In this document: positions 53,247 to 61,460 of the stretch, in pieces
How the letters are laid out: every line of letters begins with the position of its first letter
How positions within the stretch are numbered: the stretch's first letter is position 1
Assembly (NCBI GenBank): GCA_020636905.1
Contig: JACJWX010000015.1
Coordinates: 1-64,000 of the forward strand
From: Actinomycetota bacterium
Lineage (GTDB): Bacteria; Actinomycetota; Thermoleophilia; Miltoncostaeales; Miltoncostaeaceae
Direction of reading: 5' to 3'
DNA length: 64,000 nucleotides
Notes under the pieces: generated by a model
What the model was told of the DNA's origin: nothing
The model's database searches: none
What the model saw: the letters and a program-made list of their open reading frames with translations, nothing else
Made by a program: the position numbers and the translations under genes

Positions 53247-53504
53247 ATGCCGTCCTACGACCTTCAGTGTGAGGAGTGCGGCCTCGGGTTCGAGGTGTTC
53301 CGTCAGCGGCTGCTGCGCGACGATGACCGGGTTTGCCCGGGATGCGGCAGCAGGCGGGTCCAGATCGTGTTGAGCGGCTTCATCACCTCGCGCCCCGCCC
53401 GGGACGATCCCAATCCCTCGGTGACCGGCTACGCCCAGCACACCTGCCACGCGGGGTGTGCCCATGCGCGCCGGACCCCGGCCGGGGAGATCGTCCCGCC
53501 GTAA
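53247..53504 (+). CDS. FmdB-family zinc ribbon protein
   Basis: An 85-residue small zinc-ribbon protein. PSYDLQCEECGLGFEVF and DRVCPGCGSRRVQIVLSGF carry the CxxC pairs of the FmdB family of putative regulators. The tail has extra cysteines and histidines (HTCHAGCAH). Its role, often near amidase or dehydrogenase genes, is not known. Confidence 0.85.
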   Translation: MPSYDLQCEECGLGFEVFRQRLLRDDDRVCPGCGSRRVQIVLSGFITSRPARDDPNPSVTGYAQHTCHAGCAHARRTPAGEIVPP

Positions 53505-53534
53505 GAAGACCCCCTGGGAGGACGGCGCACACCC

Positions 53535-53581
53535 GTCCCGGGTGGCGGTGAGGACGCACCCACCTCGCCGCCACCGGGGAC
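53535..53581. terminator. Imperfect long hairpin between convergent genes
   Basis: Arms 53535-53553 and 53563-53581 pair at 17 or more of 19 positions around a 9-base loop. There is no T tract. It lies between the FmdB gene and the K channel gene, which converge. Confidence 0.5.
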
Positions 53582-53610
53582 GGCCGCATTCGCCGGGCGA
53601 CCCGCCCGGG

Positions 53611-54057
53611 TCAGGTCGGGTGTCGAGGCCCGGGACCCGTGGAACCGGGAGCGCCGTGCACCTCCGCGCGGAGTTGGGCCACCTCCGTTCGCAGCGCGCG
53701 CAGTTCGTCCAGTGCGAGCCGTTCGAACTCACGCTCGCGCTGATCCTCGGGTGCCTCGTCCTCGCGGACGAACATCGAAGCCACGGCACCGGTGGTGAGG
53801 GTCATGAGCGAGAACCCCAGCACCATCAGGACCCCCGAGATGACCTTCCCGGCCTCGGTTTGCGGCGCGCGACCCACGAACCCGACGGTGGTGATGAGCG
53901 AGAGGCTCCACCACATGCCGTCGCCCAGTGACGACACGGTGTCGCTCTCGGTGAGCGCCAGCGCGCCGCCACCCAGGAGCACCGCGAGCATTGATGACGG
54001 GATCAACACGCGGGCCCACTTGCGCGAAAAGCGCGGAAATCGAGGCGTCCAGCGCAC
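53611..54057 (-). CDS. Two-TM potassium channel family protein
   Basis: A 148-residue ion channel subunit with TM1 (about 15-36), a pore loop and TM2 (about 70-95). The selectivity region reads LITTVGFVGRAP, in place of the usual TTVGYGD, so Tyr is Phe and the following Gly-Asp is changed. A coiled-coil-like C-terminal tail (about 105-135, REREFERLALDELRALRTEVAQL) may drive tetramer assembly. Ion choice is uncertain because of the altered filter. Confidence 0.8.
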   Translation of the reverse strand: MRWTPRFPRFSRKWARVLIPSSMLAVLLGGGALALTESDTVSSLGDGMWWSLSLITTVGFVGRAPQTEAGKVISGVLMVLGFSLMTLTTGAVASMFVREDEAPEDQREREFERLALDELRALRTEVAQLRAEVHGAPGSTGPGPRHPT

Positions 54058-54178
54058 GCAGGCATGTTCGCAGCGTCCCTGTCAGGGACGAAGGTGCTCG
54101 GGCATCCGAGCGTTGACTCCGCCAGGTTGCCCCGTCGATGGGGGCTGGAGCCGACGGTGCTCGCCCCGAGTCGTGTCA

Positions 54179-54252
54179 CGCGCCAGACAGGATTCGAACC
54201 TGTGACCTTCGGTTTCGTAGACCGACGCTCTATCCGGCTGAGCTACTGGCGC
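54179..54252 (-). tRNA. tRNA-Arg(ACG)
   Basis: A 74-base cloverleaf on the minus strand. The acceptor stem is GCGCCAG/CTGGCGC, the anticodon stem TCGGT/ACCGA, and the loop CTACGAA with anticodon ACG (inosine-modified, reading CGN). The T loop is TTCGAAT. CCA is not encoded. Confidence 0.95.
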
Positions 54253-54338
54253 ACGGGCTTCAACAGCCGCGGCGGCCGAGTGTACCAGGGTTCCGGCAGC
54301 CGTCCGAGCGCTCGCCGGGCCCGGCTCGCCGCCGGCGG

Positions 54339-54659
54339 CTAGCTGAGCTTGCAGGCCCGGAAGGCGCGCGCGGACTGCGGGGTCAGCTCGATGCGCCGGT
54401 CATCCCAGTTCAGCCAGAGCCCACCGTCGATCTCCGCGACCGACACGTCCAGCGGCCCGCAGGTCCGGTTGGCGGAGCCATCGCCGCCTCTCGGACCGGT
54501 GTTCGTCCATTCGACGACCAGGCCGGTCGCCGCAACGCGTTGCCGGAACTCGTCCGGGGTACCGGGACGCCCCTCGCCGTTCCAGTAGATCCAGCTTCCG
54601 CCGACGATGCCGGCGGCGATGAGGACGACGGCGAGCGCGGCAATCAGGCCCCGGTTCAT
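54339..54659 (-). CDS. Small membrane-anchored hypothetical protein
   Basis: A 106-residue protein with one N-terminal TM helix (LIAALAVVLIAAGIVGGSWIY) and a small outer domain with two cysteines (CGPLD and CKLS) that could be bridged. The motif WLNWDDRRIELTP is seen near the end. No family is recognised. It lies 66 bases from the thymidine kinase gene on the same strand. Confidence 0.6.
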   Translation of the reverse strand: MNRGLIAALAVVLIAAGIVGGSWIYWNGEGRPGTPDEFRQRVAATGLVVEWTNTGPRGGDGSANRTCGPLDVSVAEIDGGLWLNWDDRRIELTPQSARAFRACKLS

Positions 54660-54725
54660 GGCCGCGGAATCAGCATGGTGGCCTCGGGTCCGATCGCAGA
54701 TCCCCGACCCCGTCGGAGCGCATCG

Positions 54726-55352
54726 TCAGTTGCGCGCGAGGAGGCGACTCTCGGCGGCCGGTTCCGCGCAGACGTCCGGACCCGGTTCGAAGCACTGCCG
54801 GCACCGGGCCTCGTAGGCGTCGAGCGCCCCGACCTGGATGGTGTCGCCGCCGAACGGTGCGGGCTTGCCGTCGACGAGCCGCTGGGTACGGGTGGCCGCG
54901 CCGCCACAGCGGTGGCACACCGCCTGGAGCTTGTCGACGATCTCGGCCCGTGCCAGCAGCTCCGGCATGGGCCCGAACGGTTCGGCGCGGAAGTCTGTGT
55001 CGAGGCCGGCGGCGATGACCCGCAGGCCCTGGTTCGCCAGCGTGAGTGCCACTTCCACCACCGCGTCGTCGAAGAACTGCGCCTCGTCGATCCCCACCAC
55101 CTGGCAGCCCTCGACCACCGAGAGGATGTTCGCGGCTTCGCCGACCCCGACGGCGCGCAGGCGGTGCCCCGAATGGCTCACCACGTGCGAGATGTCGTAC
55201 CGGTCGTCGATCTGGGGCTTGGCGATCAGCACACGCTGCCCGGCGATTTCGGCCCGTCGCATGCGACGGATGAGCTCTTCGCTCTTACCGCTGAACATGG
55301 GGCCGCAGACGACCTCGATCCAGCCGCCACGTGCGGGGTGGTTCCGAATCAT
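54726..55352 (-). CDS. tdk: Thymidine kinase
   Basis: A 208-residue type II thymidine kinase that makes dTMP from thymidine and ATP. The P-loop is VCGPMFSGKSEELIRR (about 15-30). DEAQFFDDAVVEVA is the Walker B/catalytic Glu-Asp block, and GLDTDFRAEPFG is the family lasso region. Zinc cysteines appear in CHRCGG and CRQC. The length is standard. No adjacent nucleotide gene is present. Confidence 0.94.
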   Translation of the reverse strand: MIRNHPARGGWIEVVCGPMFSGKSEELIRRMRRAEIAGQRVLIAKPQIDDRYDISHVVSHSGHRLRAVGVGEAANILSVVEGCQVVGIDEAQFFDDAVVEVALTLANQGLRVIAAGLDTDFRAEPFGPMPELLARAEIVDKLQAVCHRCGGAATRTQRLVDGKPAPFGGDTIQVGALDAYEARCRQCFEPGPDVCAEPAAESRLLARN

Positions 55353-55434
55353 GGCGGCATCCTACCGTCGACCTCGGCGTTCCCGAACCCCTCGCCGCGG
55401 TGTCCGCAGGTTCACCGAGAACCGACGCGTCGGC

Positions 55435-55941
55435 TCAGACGGACGTCACCGAACCGCCTCGGACAGGGATGCCCTCCGGCCCGTACTTCGCCAGCAACCG
55501 CTCGGTCCGGACGTTGGGGGTCTCGATCCCCGGTGCCGAACCGTCGAACTCGAGCAGCTCGCCGGTGAGCCTCATGGCGTGACCACGAGCGACCGATGCG
55601 GCGACCTGCTTGGCGTAGTCCGCGCGAGGTCCGCTCCATCCCGCGTCGACGGTGTCCATGAAGAGCGCCACCCAGCGCTGGAAGTGGGCGGGTTCGAGCG
55701 GATGCTGCATGTGGATGAGGGCGTGCTTCCGCATGGGTGCCCCCTGGAACCCCGGTAGCCCCAGCAACACCCCGCTCCAGAAGGCGGTGAGCTTGGGCAG
55801 GTGGGCCGACCAGTCGACCTTGGCGACGCCGTCGAAGATCGGCCCCAGGAGGTCGTCCTTCCGGATCCGTGCGTAGAACCGTCGTACGAGCTGGGCGATC
55901 TCGAACGGGTCGGTGAGGTCTGGTTTGGGCTTGTCGTTCAT
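55435..55941 (-). CDS. Group III truncated haemoglobin
   Basis: A 168-residue globin of the trHbP/CtrHb type. The helices are short, with VRRFYARIRKDDLLGPIF at the start and HLPKLTAFWSGVLLG, then MRKHALIHMQHPLEPAHF, where a histidine near residue 73 is the likely proximal haem ligand (F8), and HFQRWVALF. The C-terminal tail (about 130-168) extends beyond the globin fold. Such proteins bind O2 or handle nitric oxide. Confidence 0.88.
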   Translation of the reverse strand: MNDKPKPDLTDPFEIAQLVRRFYARIRKDDLLGPIFDGVAKVDWSAHLPKLTAFWSGVLLGLPGFQGAPMRKHALIHMQHPLEPAHFQRWVALFMDTVDAGWSGPRADYAKQVAASVARGHAMRLTGELLEFDGSAPGIETPNVRTERLLAKYGPEGIPVRGGSVTSV

Positions 55942-56355
55942 AACGGTCTCGATCCAGAAGGTGCTTGTCGCCCGCGGGCGCGCCGGTGAATCGGAGGCTG
56001 CGCGCCGATCTCAGCGCCCGCGCGTGGGACGCCCCATCGGGGATGCCTCAGTGTGACAAGCGCGGACCGAAGCTTGCCGCAGCTCGGGTCGTCAGAGGCC
56101 GTTTGCCCCTCCCAGGTGGGTCACACGGAACATCGCGTCGCGAGACGAGTGCACCGCGTTCGGGCACCCGGTGCGCCGCGGACCATTGACAGCGAGGCGA
56201 TCCGAGACGTATGAGGTCGAATACGCCGTCGGACGGGGACGGAAAGCACACGCCGAGCCTCCGGGCCGCGCGAGACAGGGGTCGTGGACGAAGTGGCCGT
56301 TGGGTTTACGTCACGGGGCTCGACCCCGGCAGCGCGGGTCTCCAACCGTCTCGGC
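55942..56355 (+). promoter_or_regulatory. Long intergenic region with a promoter
   Basis: About 414 bases with no gene. TTGACA (56186-56191), an 18-base gap and TATGAG (56210-56215) make a good promoter for the exported protein that starts at 56356, leaving a leader of about 130 bases. The rest holds nothing I recognise. Confidence 0.45.
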
Positions 56356-56883
56356 ATGTCGCCGGGAACGACGCTGGTCGATTGGGTTCCCACAGCGCGA
56401 CGCCTCAGGGTCGTGTCCCTTGCCGCGGTCATCGCCGCACTACTTCCGGCGGCGGTCGTTCCGGCGAGGGCGGACGCGGTCATCAAGGTCTTCTCACCCG
56501 AACGGGCGCTGCTTGCCAAGTACTCCAGCGTGAGGTGTTCGGTTGCCACGATCAAGGGCGAGCGCCGGTTCACGGCGGCGGGAACGCTGGGCAACAAGCG
56601 GCTCCGCGTCCTGATCGCCCCGGGCGACTTTCGGGGCTTCCGCACGCACGTCGTCCGCTACGGGGCGAACGGACTCGCCAACGTCCATTGGGGCATGGGC
56701 GGCCACGTATGGACGAACCTCAACAAGCCGCCGACCGGTCCCGGACCGGAACTCACGGTGGCGGGGTCGGTGCAGTTCCCGCGCGGCCGCCGCATCCTCA
56801 GAGTCGGCATCGCGATCATGTACGACCACGACTTCGGCGATGACTGGGTGTCGGTGGTGGGCCAGGCCCCCTGCCGCTACTGA
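56356..56883 (+). CDS. Hypothetical exported protein
   Basis: A 175-residue protein. ATG 56356 is chosen to give a short basic n-region and a clear signal peptide (LRVVSLAAVIAALLPAAVVPARADA). An earlier GTG at 56284 is also in frame. The mature part is basic, with LAKYSSVRCSVATIKG and a terminal CRY; the two cysteines are probably bridged. No family is recognised. Confidence 0.55.
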   Translation: MSPGTTLVDWVPTARRLRVVSLAAVIAALLPAAVVPARADAVIKVFSPERALLAKYSSVRCSVATIKGERRFTAAGTLGNKRLRVLIAPGDFRGFRTHVVRYGANGLANVHWGMGGHVWTNLNKPPTGPGPELTVAGSVQFPRGRRILRVGIAIMYDHDFGDDWVSVVGQAPCRY

Positions 56884-56921
56884 CCCGCCTCGATCCAGGG
56901 CTCCGGGTCCCGCCTGCGAGC

Positions 56922-57032
56922 TCAGTCCAGAAAGGCGTCGATCGCCTCGGGGATCCGCGCGTCCTGACGGAGCCCCGGGTGCCCGCCGGAGTCGAGTGCC
57001 AGCAGTGTGGCCCCGGGAATCTCGCCGACCGG
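56922..57032 (-). pseudogene. Fragment of an alpha/beta-hydrolase C terminus
   Basis: Reading leftward, the frame ending at the TGA 56922 codes VGEIPGATLLALDSGGHPG, then LRQDARIPEAIDAFLD. This is the C-terminal region of alpha/beta hydrolases, with the catalytic histidine in GGHPG. Upstream the frame quickly loses family likeness, and no start is visible. It is a decayed gene end close to tRNA-Ser. Confidence 0.4.
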
Positions 57033-57132
57033 GCGGGTCGACGATCGTGCCGACGTCGCGGCGGTCAACCTGGAAGTTCGGGGGATGCGGTCCGGCCGGG
57101 ACCACGATCGCGATCGGCCCCGGCCTCGAGAG

Positions 57133-57222
57133 CGGAGAGGGAGGGATTCGAACCCTCGATCGGGGTTGACCCCCGATAACCGCTTAGCAGGCGGCTGCCT
57201 TCAGCCACTCGGCCACCTCTCC
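57133..57222 (-). tRNA. tRNA-Ser(GCT)
   Basis: A 90-base class II tRNA on the minus strand. The acceptor stem is GGAGAGG/CCTCTCC, discriminator G. The anticodon loop is CTGCTAA with anticodon GCT, reading AGC/AGT. A long variable arm (ATCGGGGGTCAACCCCGAT) is present. CCA is not encoded. Confidence 0.95.
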
Positions 57223-57283
57223 CGATAGGGCGGTATCGTAGCGGCCGCGTCGCGGATTGCACGTCCGGTCCGGGACGCCCCCC

Positions 57284-57370
57284 GGAGGGGTGGCCGAGTG
57301 GTCGAAGGCAACGGTCTTGAAAACCGTCTCAGGCGCAAGTCTGACGTGGGTTCGAATCCCACCCCCTCCG
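57284..57370 (+). tRNA. tRNA-Ser(TGA)
   Basis: An 87-base class II tRNA. Acceptor stem GGAGGGG/CCCCTCC, discriminator G, anticodon stem ACGGT/ACCGT, loop CTTGAAA with anticodon TGA (reads TCN). A long variable arm is present. CCA is not encoded. It is divergent from tRNA-Ser(GCT), 61 bases away. Confidence 0.95.
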
Positions 57371-57485
57371 TTCGTCTGGCAGCTCCTCGGCCTCGCCTGA
57401 CGGAGAAGAACCAGTCGCAAGGCGTCGCGCCGGATGCCGTGCCGCGAGCGGCGATCGTCGGGTCGGATCTCCTCCCTCCGGGTCG

Positions 57486-57938
57486 CTATCGCGTTGCGGC
57501 GATCGCGACACCTCCAGGCCGGCCTGGAGGGGTTGCGAGCCCCAGCTGGAACAACGCCGCGAGTCGGTCGGGAACGCCCCAGTGTTCTGTAACCATTCCA
57601 CCTTCAACCCTCATCGCGTCGAAGATTTGGATGCTCATCCCCCGCCCTGACGGTCCGTGACCCATGAACGGACCAAGGTGGGTTCCGCTGCCGATCATGC
57701 GCATCCAGACGATGTCGCCCGCCACCGCCAGATCCTCGATGTGGATTCGAAAGTCTGGAAAGGCCCGTCGTAGCGATGCGATGACCGCCTTGACTCCCTC
57801 GGGGCCCGCGGGGTGATCCGGACCGAAGTCCTGATGCTCCACCAGATGCGGGGCGCAGAGCGCGTCCACCACGGAGAAGTCACCCCGGGAGAAGCCTTCC
57901 TCGATCAACCGCCGTGCCACTGCCTCATGATCCGCCAT
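57486..57938 (-). CDS. SnoaL-like ester cyclase family protein
   Basis: A 150-residue SnoaL/NTF2-like fold protein. VARRLIEEGFSRGDFSVVDALCAPHLVEH opens the family, FPDFRIHIEDLAVAGDIVWMRM follows, and GVPDRLAALFQLG closes it. The family ranges from polyketide cyclases to stress-related proteins. ATG 57938 follows AAGGGG. It is divergent from a TetR regulator with a palindrome between, so that regulator probably controls it. The tail is cut off the usual length only slightly. Confidence 0.85.
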   Translation of the reverse strand: MADHEAVARRLIEEGFSRGDFSVVDALCAPHLVEHQDFGPDHPAGPEGVKAVIASLRRAFPDFRIHIEDLAVAGDIVWMRMIGSGTHLGPFMGHGPSGRGMSIQIFDAMRVEGGMVTEHWGVPDRLAALFQLGLATPPGRPGGVAIAATR

Positions 57939-57955
57939 CACCGCCCCTTTTTCAG

Positions 57956-57978
57956 TACAGAGAGACTGTATTCAATAC
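57956..57978. promoter_or_regulatory. Operator between SnoaL-like and TetR genes
   Basis: TACAG (57956-57960) and CTGTA (57966-57970) form a 15-bp palindrome. Overlapping it, GTATT and AATAC form another around one C (57968-57978). The intergenic region is only 49 bases, so binding here could affect both genes. Confidence 0.6.
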
Positions 57979-57987
57979 GGCGCTATC

Positions 57988-58647
57988 ATGCTGCCCGTGT
58001 CGGAGGATGTCAAGCGGCGTCGATACCGGTCCCGGCGCCGCGCCGAGCAGGCCGAGCAGACGCACGAACGGGTGCTCGCCGCCGCGTCGGACCTGTTTGT
58101 CGAGCGGGGATACGACGGGGCCAGCATCGCGGCCATCGCTGAGCGGGCGGGCGTCTCGTCGGAAACGATCTACGCCCGTTTCTCCAACAAGCGCTCCCTG
58201 CTGGGACAGCTCGTCCAAAACGCGGTCCGCGGTGCCGACCCGCGCCCCGTCACCGAGCAGGACAGCGCACGCGCACTGATCTCCGAGCCAGACCAGCGAC
58301 TGCAGCTCCGCGCGTTCGCCGAGGACGTGACCCAGCGGCTGGAGCGAGCTGCGCCGCTCGCGGCGATCGTCTCGTCCGCTGCTCGGGCGGAGCCGGAGCT
58401 CGCCGAGCTCCGGGACGCCATCTCCACGCGGCGGCGGGAGAATCTCGGCGCGCTGATTTCCGGCGTCAGCGCGAACGGGGCGCTGAGGATCCCGCGTGAG
58501 GCGGCGCTCGACACGGTATGGGCCCTCACCAGCCCGGAACTCCATCAGTTGATGCGGGTCGGCCGCGGCTGGTCCCCGGAGCGCTACCGCGACTGGCTGT
58601 CCGACGCACTCGTTGCGCTCCTCGTGCTGCCGGAGGGCCATTCGTGA
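57988..58647 (+). CDS. TetR-family transcriptional regulator
   Basis: A 219-residue TetR regulator. The HTH (about 27-72) is textbook: AASDLFVERGYDGASIAAIA, then ERAGVSSETIYARFSNKRSLL. The C-terminal ligand domain is not assignable. It lies divergent to the SnoaL-like gene and likely represses it and itself. An in-frame GTG a few codons downstream is an alternative start. Confidence 0.92.
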   Translation: MLPVSEDVKRRRYRSRRRAEQAEQTHERVLAAASDLFVERGYDGASIAAIAERAGVSSETIYARFSNKRSLLGQLVQNAVRGADPRPVTEQDSARALISEPDQRLQLRAFAEDVTQRLERAAPLAAIVSSAARAEPELAELRDAISTRRRENLGALISGVSANGALRIPREAALDTVWALTSPELHQLMRVGRGWSPERYRDWLSDALVALLVLPEGHS

Positions 58648-58965
58648 GCCGTGGCGGAGACCGCGGGCGCCGAGCAGCGTTGCGACGCCACTCCATCGCG
58701 CCAACGGCGCAGCGAGTCACATCCGGATTCCAGAACCTGCTGCATTCCTGACCTTGCGCACCGGCCCGGGTCGACGGTCCGGGAACCGAGATCGCCGTCA
58801 GGGTCGAGGTGACCATCTGGTGGCCGCACGGGTCTCTCCAACCACGCCGGCGAGCGACCGATATTTCCCTTCCCGCGCACGAGGTGCCGAACCACCGCGA
58901 CAAAACGGCCTCCGCAGACTCGTGGGATCGCCGCGTGAACGGGTGGTGATCGCTAGTCTCGTGAA
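58648..58965. other. Non-coding interval before the lipoprotein
   Basis: About 318 bases. No gene, tRNA or strong hairpin seen. It presumably carries the promoter of the lipoprotein that starts at 58966. Confidence 0.4.
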
Positions 58966-59739
58966 ATGAAGCGGCTGCTCGTGGCATTGACCGTGGTTGC
59001 CCTTGCCGGATGTGGTGGCGCGTCGGACTCGCCGCCCGAGGCGCGGGTCGTCACCGTGACGACGACCGTCCCGACCGGCGAGGCACCGCCCGCGGTTGCC
59101 CCCTCGCCGCCGAAGACGACGCCACCCCCGACCACGACGACGCAACCCCCGTCGACCACCCCCACGGTGCCCGGACCCGTCGAGATCAGCATGCTTCCGT
59201 ATCTGAGATCGCTGCCCGGGTCGACCTCGGCCGGCCCGAACTCGACCGCGAGGGCGGCAACCATCACGGCGGACGGCCGGTACCTCATCGTGCGTGCGGC
59301 GATCAACGGCGGCCTCGCGGAAGACGCCAACGCCCGGGTCGTCAGCGGAGCGTCCACCGCGGATGTGCCCGATCTCACTCCGGGGAACTACCTCATCAAG
59401 TACGCAATCGACATGGAGTACTCGGCAACCGAGCCAGGCGGGCCGATCGACGACATCGACGTGCTCGCCACCGCCGACTTCAACGCGGCGGACACCTCGG
59501 AATCCATGGGCGGATTCCGGCCTGAGCGCGGTGCCGGGAAGCAAAGCGACGCACACTCGTTCTCCGGGTCCACCGCGCCCTTCGCCGTCGGCGGTGAATC
59601 GGAACCGACCTCGGCAATCGTTTCGGGATCCTGCCGCATCAGCACCGGCGGCATTTCCACCGGTACGAACTGCGCGATCGACATCCGGATCCACACGCTC
59701 ACGCTGGTTGGGCCGCTCCCCGACGACGAGGGCGGCTGA
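58966..59739 (+). CDS. Hypothetical lipoprotein with Thr/Pro linker
   Basis: A 257-residue lipoprotein with signal MKRLLVALTVVALAGC, lipobox LAGC and lipid cysteine C16. A disordered Thr/Pro linker (about 28-70) precedes a folded domain (about 75-250) with DGRYLIVRAAINGG and a late CRISTGG and CAID pair that may be bridged. No family is recognised. It should sit on the outer face of the membrane. Confidence 0.65.
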   Translation: MKRLLVALTVVALAGCGGASDSPPEARVVTVTTTVPTGEAPPAVAPSPPKTTPPPTTTTQPPSTTPTVPGPVEISMLPYLRSLPGSTSAGPNSTARAATITADGRYLIVRAAINGGLAEDANARVVSGASTADVPDLTPGNYLIKYAIDMEYSATEPGGPIDDIDVLATADFNAADTSESMGGFRPERGAGKQSDAHSFSGSTAPFAVGGESEPTSAIVSGSCRISTGGISTGTNCAIDIRIHTLTLVGPLPDDEGG

Positions 59740-59902
59740 CCCGGCCTCGTCCGGGCGAAGCGGCTGTCCGGTGTCGCGAACCGCGTTCCCGTCGCAGGGC
59801 TCGACCTGCGGCCGACACCCCCATATCCTCGACCGAACCGCTCGTGCCGGACGGTTGACGGGGATCGCGGGCAGGTGAAAACGCGACGGAGGAGCGCCGG
59901 CC

Positions 59903-60892
59903 ATGGCAGATCACCCGAGGTCGATGAGGGCGATCGTGCTCGATGCTCCCGGCCCGCCCGAAGCCTTGCGCGTCGCCGAGATTCCAATCCCCACGGCTCG
60001 CCCGGGCGAGGTCCTGATCAAGGTCGAGGCGTTCGGACTCAACCGATCCGAGCTCCACACGCGGCTCGGCCTGGCCGACGGGGTCACCTTTCCTCGCGTG
60101 CTCGGGATCGAGGCCACCGGCATCGTCGCCGCCTGCCCGGGTGGTGAGTATGCGATCGGGCAGCAGGTGGCGGCATTGATGGGCGGCATGGGCCGCACGT
60201 TCGACGGCGGCTATGCGGAGTTCACCTGTGCCCCGGTCCGGCAGGTGGTGCCGTTCATCAGCAGCCTCGAATGGGCGACCCTGGGCGCCGTGCCCGAAAT
60301 GCTTCAGACCGCGCACGGCTCGCTCACGATCGGACTCGACGCACAGCCCGGCCAGTCGATCCTCATCCGTGGCGGCACCTCGTCGGTCGGTATGGCCACC
60401 GCCGTGCTCGCGAAGCGGCTGGGCATGACCGTGCTGTCCACGACCCGCAACCCCGGACGCGTCGAAATCCTCCAGACCCTCGGGGTCGACCACGTCCTGG
60501 TCGACGATGGCGAGGTCGCCCTCCAGGTCCGCAGCGTCGTTCCCGACGGCGTCGACGCGGCCCTCGAACTCGTCGGGACCCCGACGCTCCCCGACACGCT
60601 GCGAGCGACACGGGTTCACGGCGTCGTGTGCTTCACGGGGATGCTGTCCAACCAATGGACCGTTCGCGACTTCTACCCCATCGATTACCTGCCTCGGGGT
60701 GTTCGGCTCACCGCCTACGGAGGGGACGCCACCGACCTTCCCGCTGAGGTGCTCCAGGACTTCCTGGACGCCGTGGCCGCAGGCGAGGCCCATGTGCCGA
60801 TCCACCGCGTCTACCGCCTCGAGGACGTTGCGGAGGCGCACGCCGACATGGAAGCGGGCCGCGCCGCCGGCAAGCTCGTCGTCCTGCACTGA
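59903..60892 (+). CDS. Zinc-type quinone oxidoreductase (MDR, QOR-like)
   Basis: A 329-residue medium-chain reductase of the quinone oxidoreductase group, which reduces quinones or enones with NADPH. FGLNRSELHTRLG is the QOR start, and SILIRGGTSSVGMATAVLAK is the cofactor-binding AAxxGVG-like motif. No zinc ligands are seen. VIHRVYRL-type end: PIHRVYRLEDVAEAHADMEAGRAAGKLVV. The ATG follows GGAGGAG at 9 bases. Substrate unknown. Confidence 0.88.
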   Translation: MADHPRSMRAIVLDAPGPPEALRVAEIPIPTARPGEVLIKVEAFGLNRSELHTRLGLADGVTFPRVLGIEATGIVAACPGGEYAIGQQVAALMGGMGRTFDGGYAEFTCAPVRQVVPFISSLEWATLGAVPEMLQTAHGSLTIGLDAQPGQSILIRGGTSSVGMATAVLAKRLGMTVLSTTRNPGRVEILQTLGVDHVLVDDGEVALQVRSVVPDGVDAALELVGTPTLPDTLRATRVHGVVCFTGMLSNQWTVRDFYPIDYLPRGVRLTAYGGDATDLPAEVLQDFLDAVAAGEAHVPIHRVYRLEDVAEAHADMEAGRAAGKLVVLH

Positions 60893-61003
60893 ACTCCGCC
60901 GGCCGAAGCACGGGTACGCTGCACGCCGGATCGGACCGCGATTCCGATTCCCGGGTGCCCCTGCCGCCATCACTCCATCCGGAAAACGACTGCCGGAGCA
61001 GCC

Positions 61004-61354
61004 ATGGGTCAACTCATCGTCAAAGCCGTAATCTCAGGGCTCGTGATCGCCATCGCCAGTGAAGTCGCCCAGCGCTCCACCGTGTTCGCCGCGATCATCG
61101 TCTCCTTACCGCTGACGTCGATCCTGGCACTTGCCTGGCTCTACGCGGACACGGGCAGCGCGACCGACGTTCGAGACCTCTCGTGGTCGATCCTCTGGGT
61201 CGTCGTGCCGTCCCTGGTGTTCTTCGTCGCGCTGCCCATCCTCATTGACGCAGGGGTGAGCGTGCCGATGGCGCTCGTGCTGTCGTGCGCCGTCACCGCC
61301 CTCGCCTACGCGGGGTACCTCGCCGCCGCGCGGAGCCTCGGCTTCGATCTTTGA
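61004..61354 (+). CDS. DUF3147-family small membrane protein
   Basis: A 116-residue protein with four hydrophobic segments (LIVKAVISGLVIAIASEVA, FAAIIVSLPLTSILALAWL, SILWVVVPSLVFFVALPILI and MALVLSCAVTALAYAGYLA). The pattern matches DUF3147. Function unknown. Confidence 0.8.
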   Translation: MGQLIVKAVISGLVIAIASEVAQRSTVFAAIIVSLPLTSILALAWLYADTGSATDVRDLSWSILWVVVPSLVFFVALPILIDAGVSVPMALVLSCAVTALAYAGYLAAARSLGFDL

Positions 61355-61460
61355 ACCACATGTGCGAGGTGGTCGACGGCGAGACTGACGGGTCCCGCTG
61401 CGGAACAGCCCACCCGCACGCGCACCGGAACACGATCGAAGCGCCCTACCCTGCATCGTC

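Noticed and set aside
53611..53789. Plus- and minus-strand alternative frames near the K channel end
   Set aside because: They lack any motif, and the channel gene with its coiled-coil tail explains the sequence.
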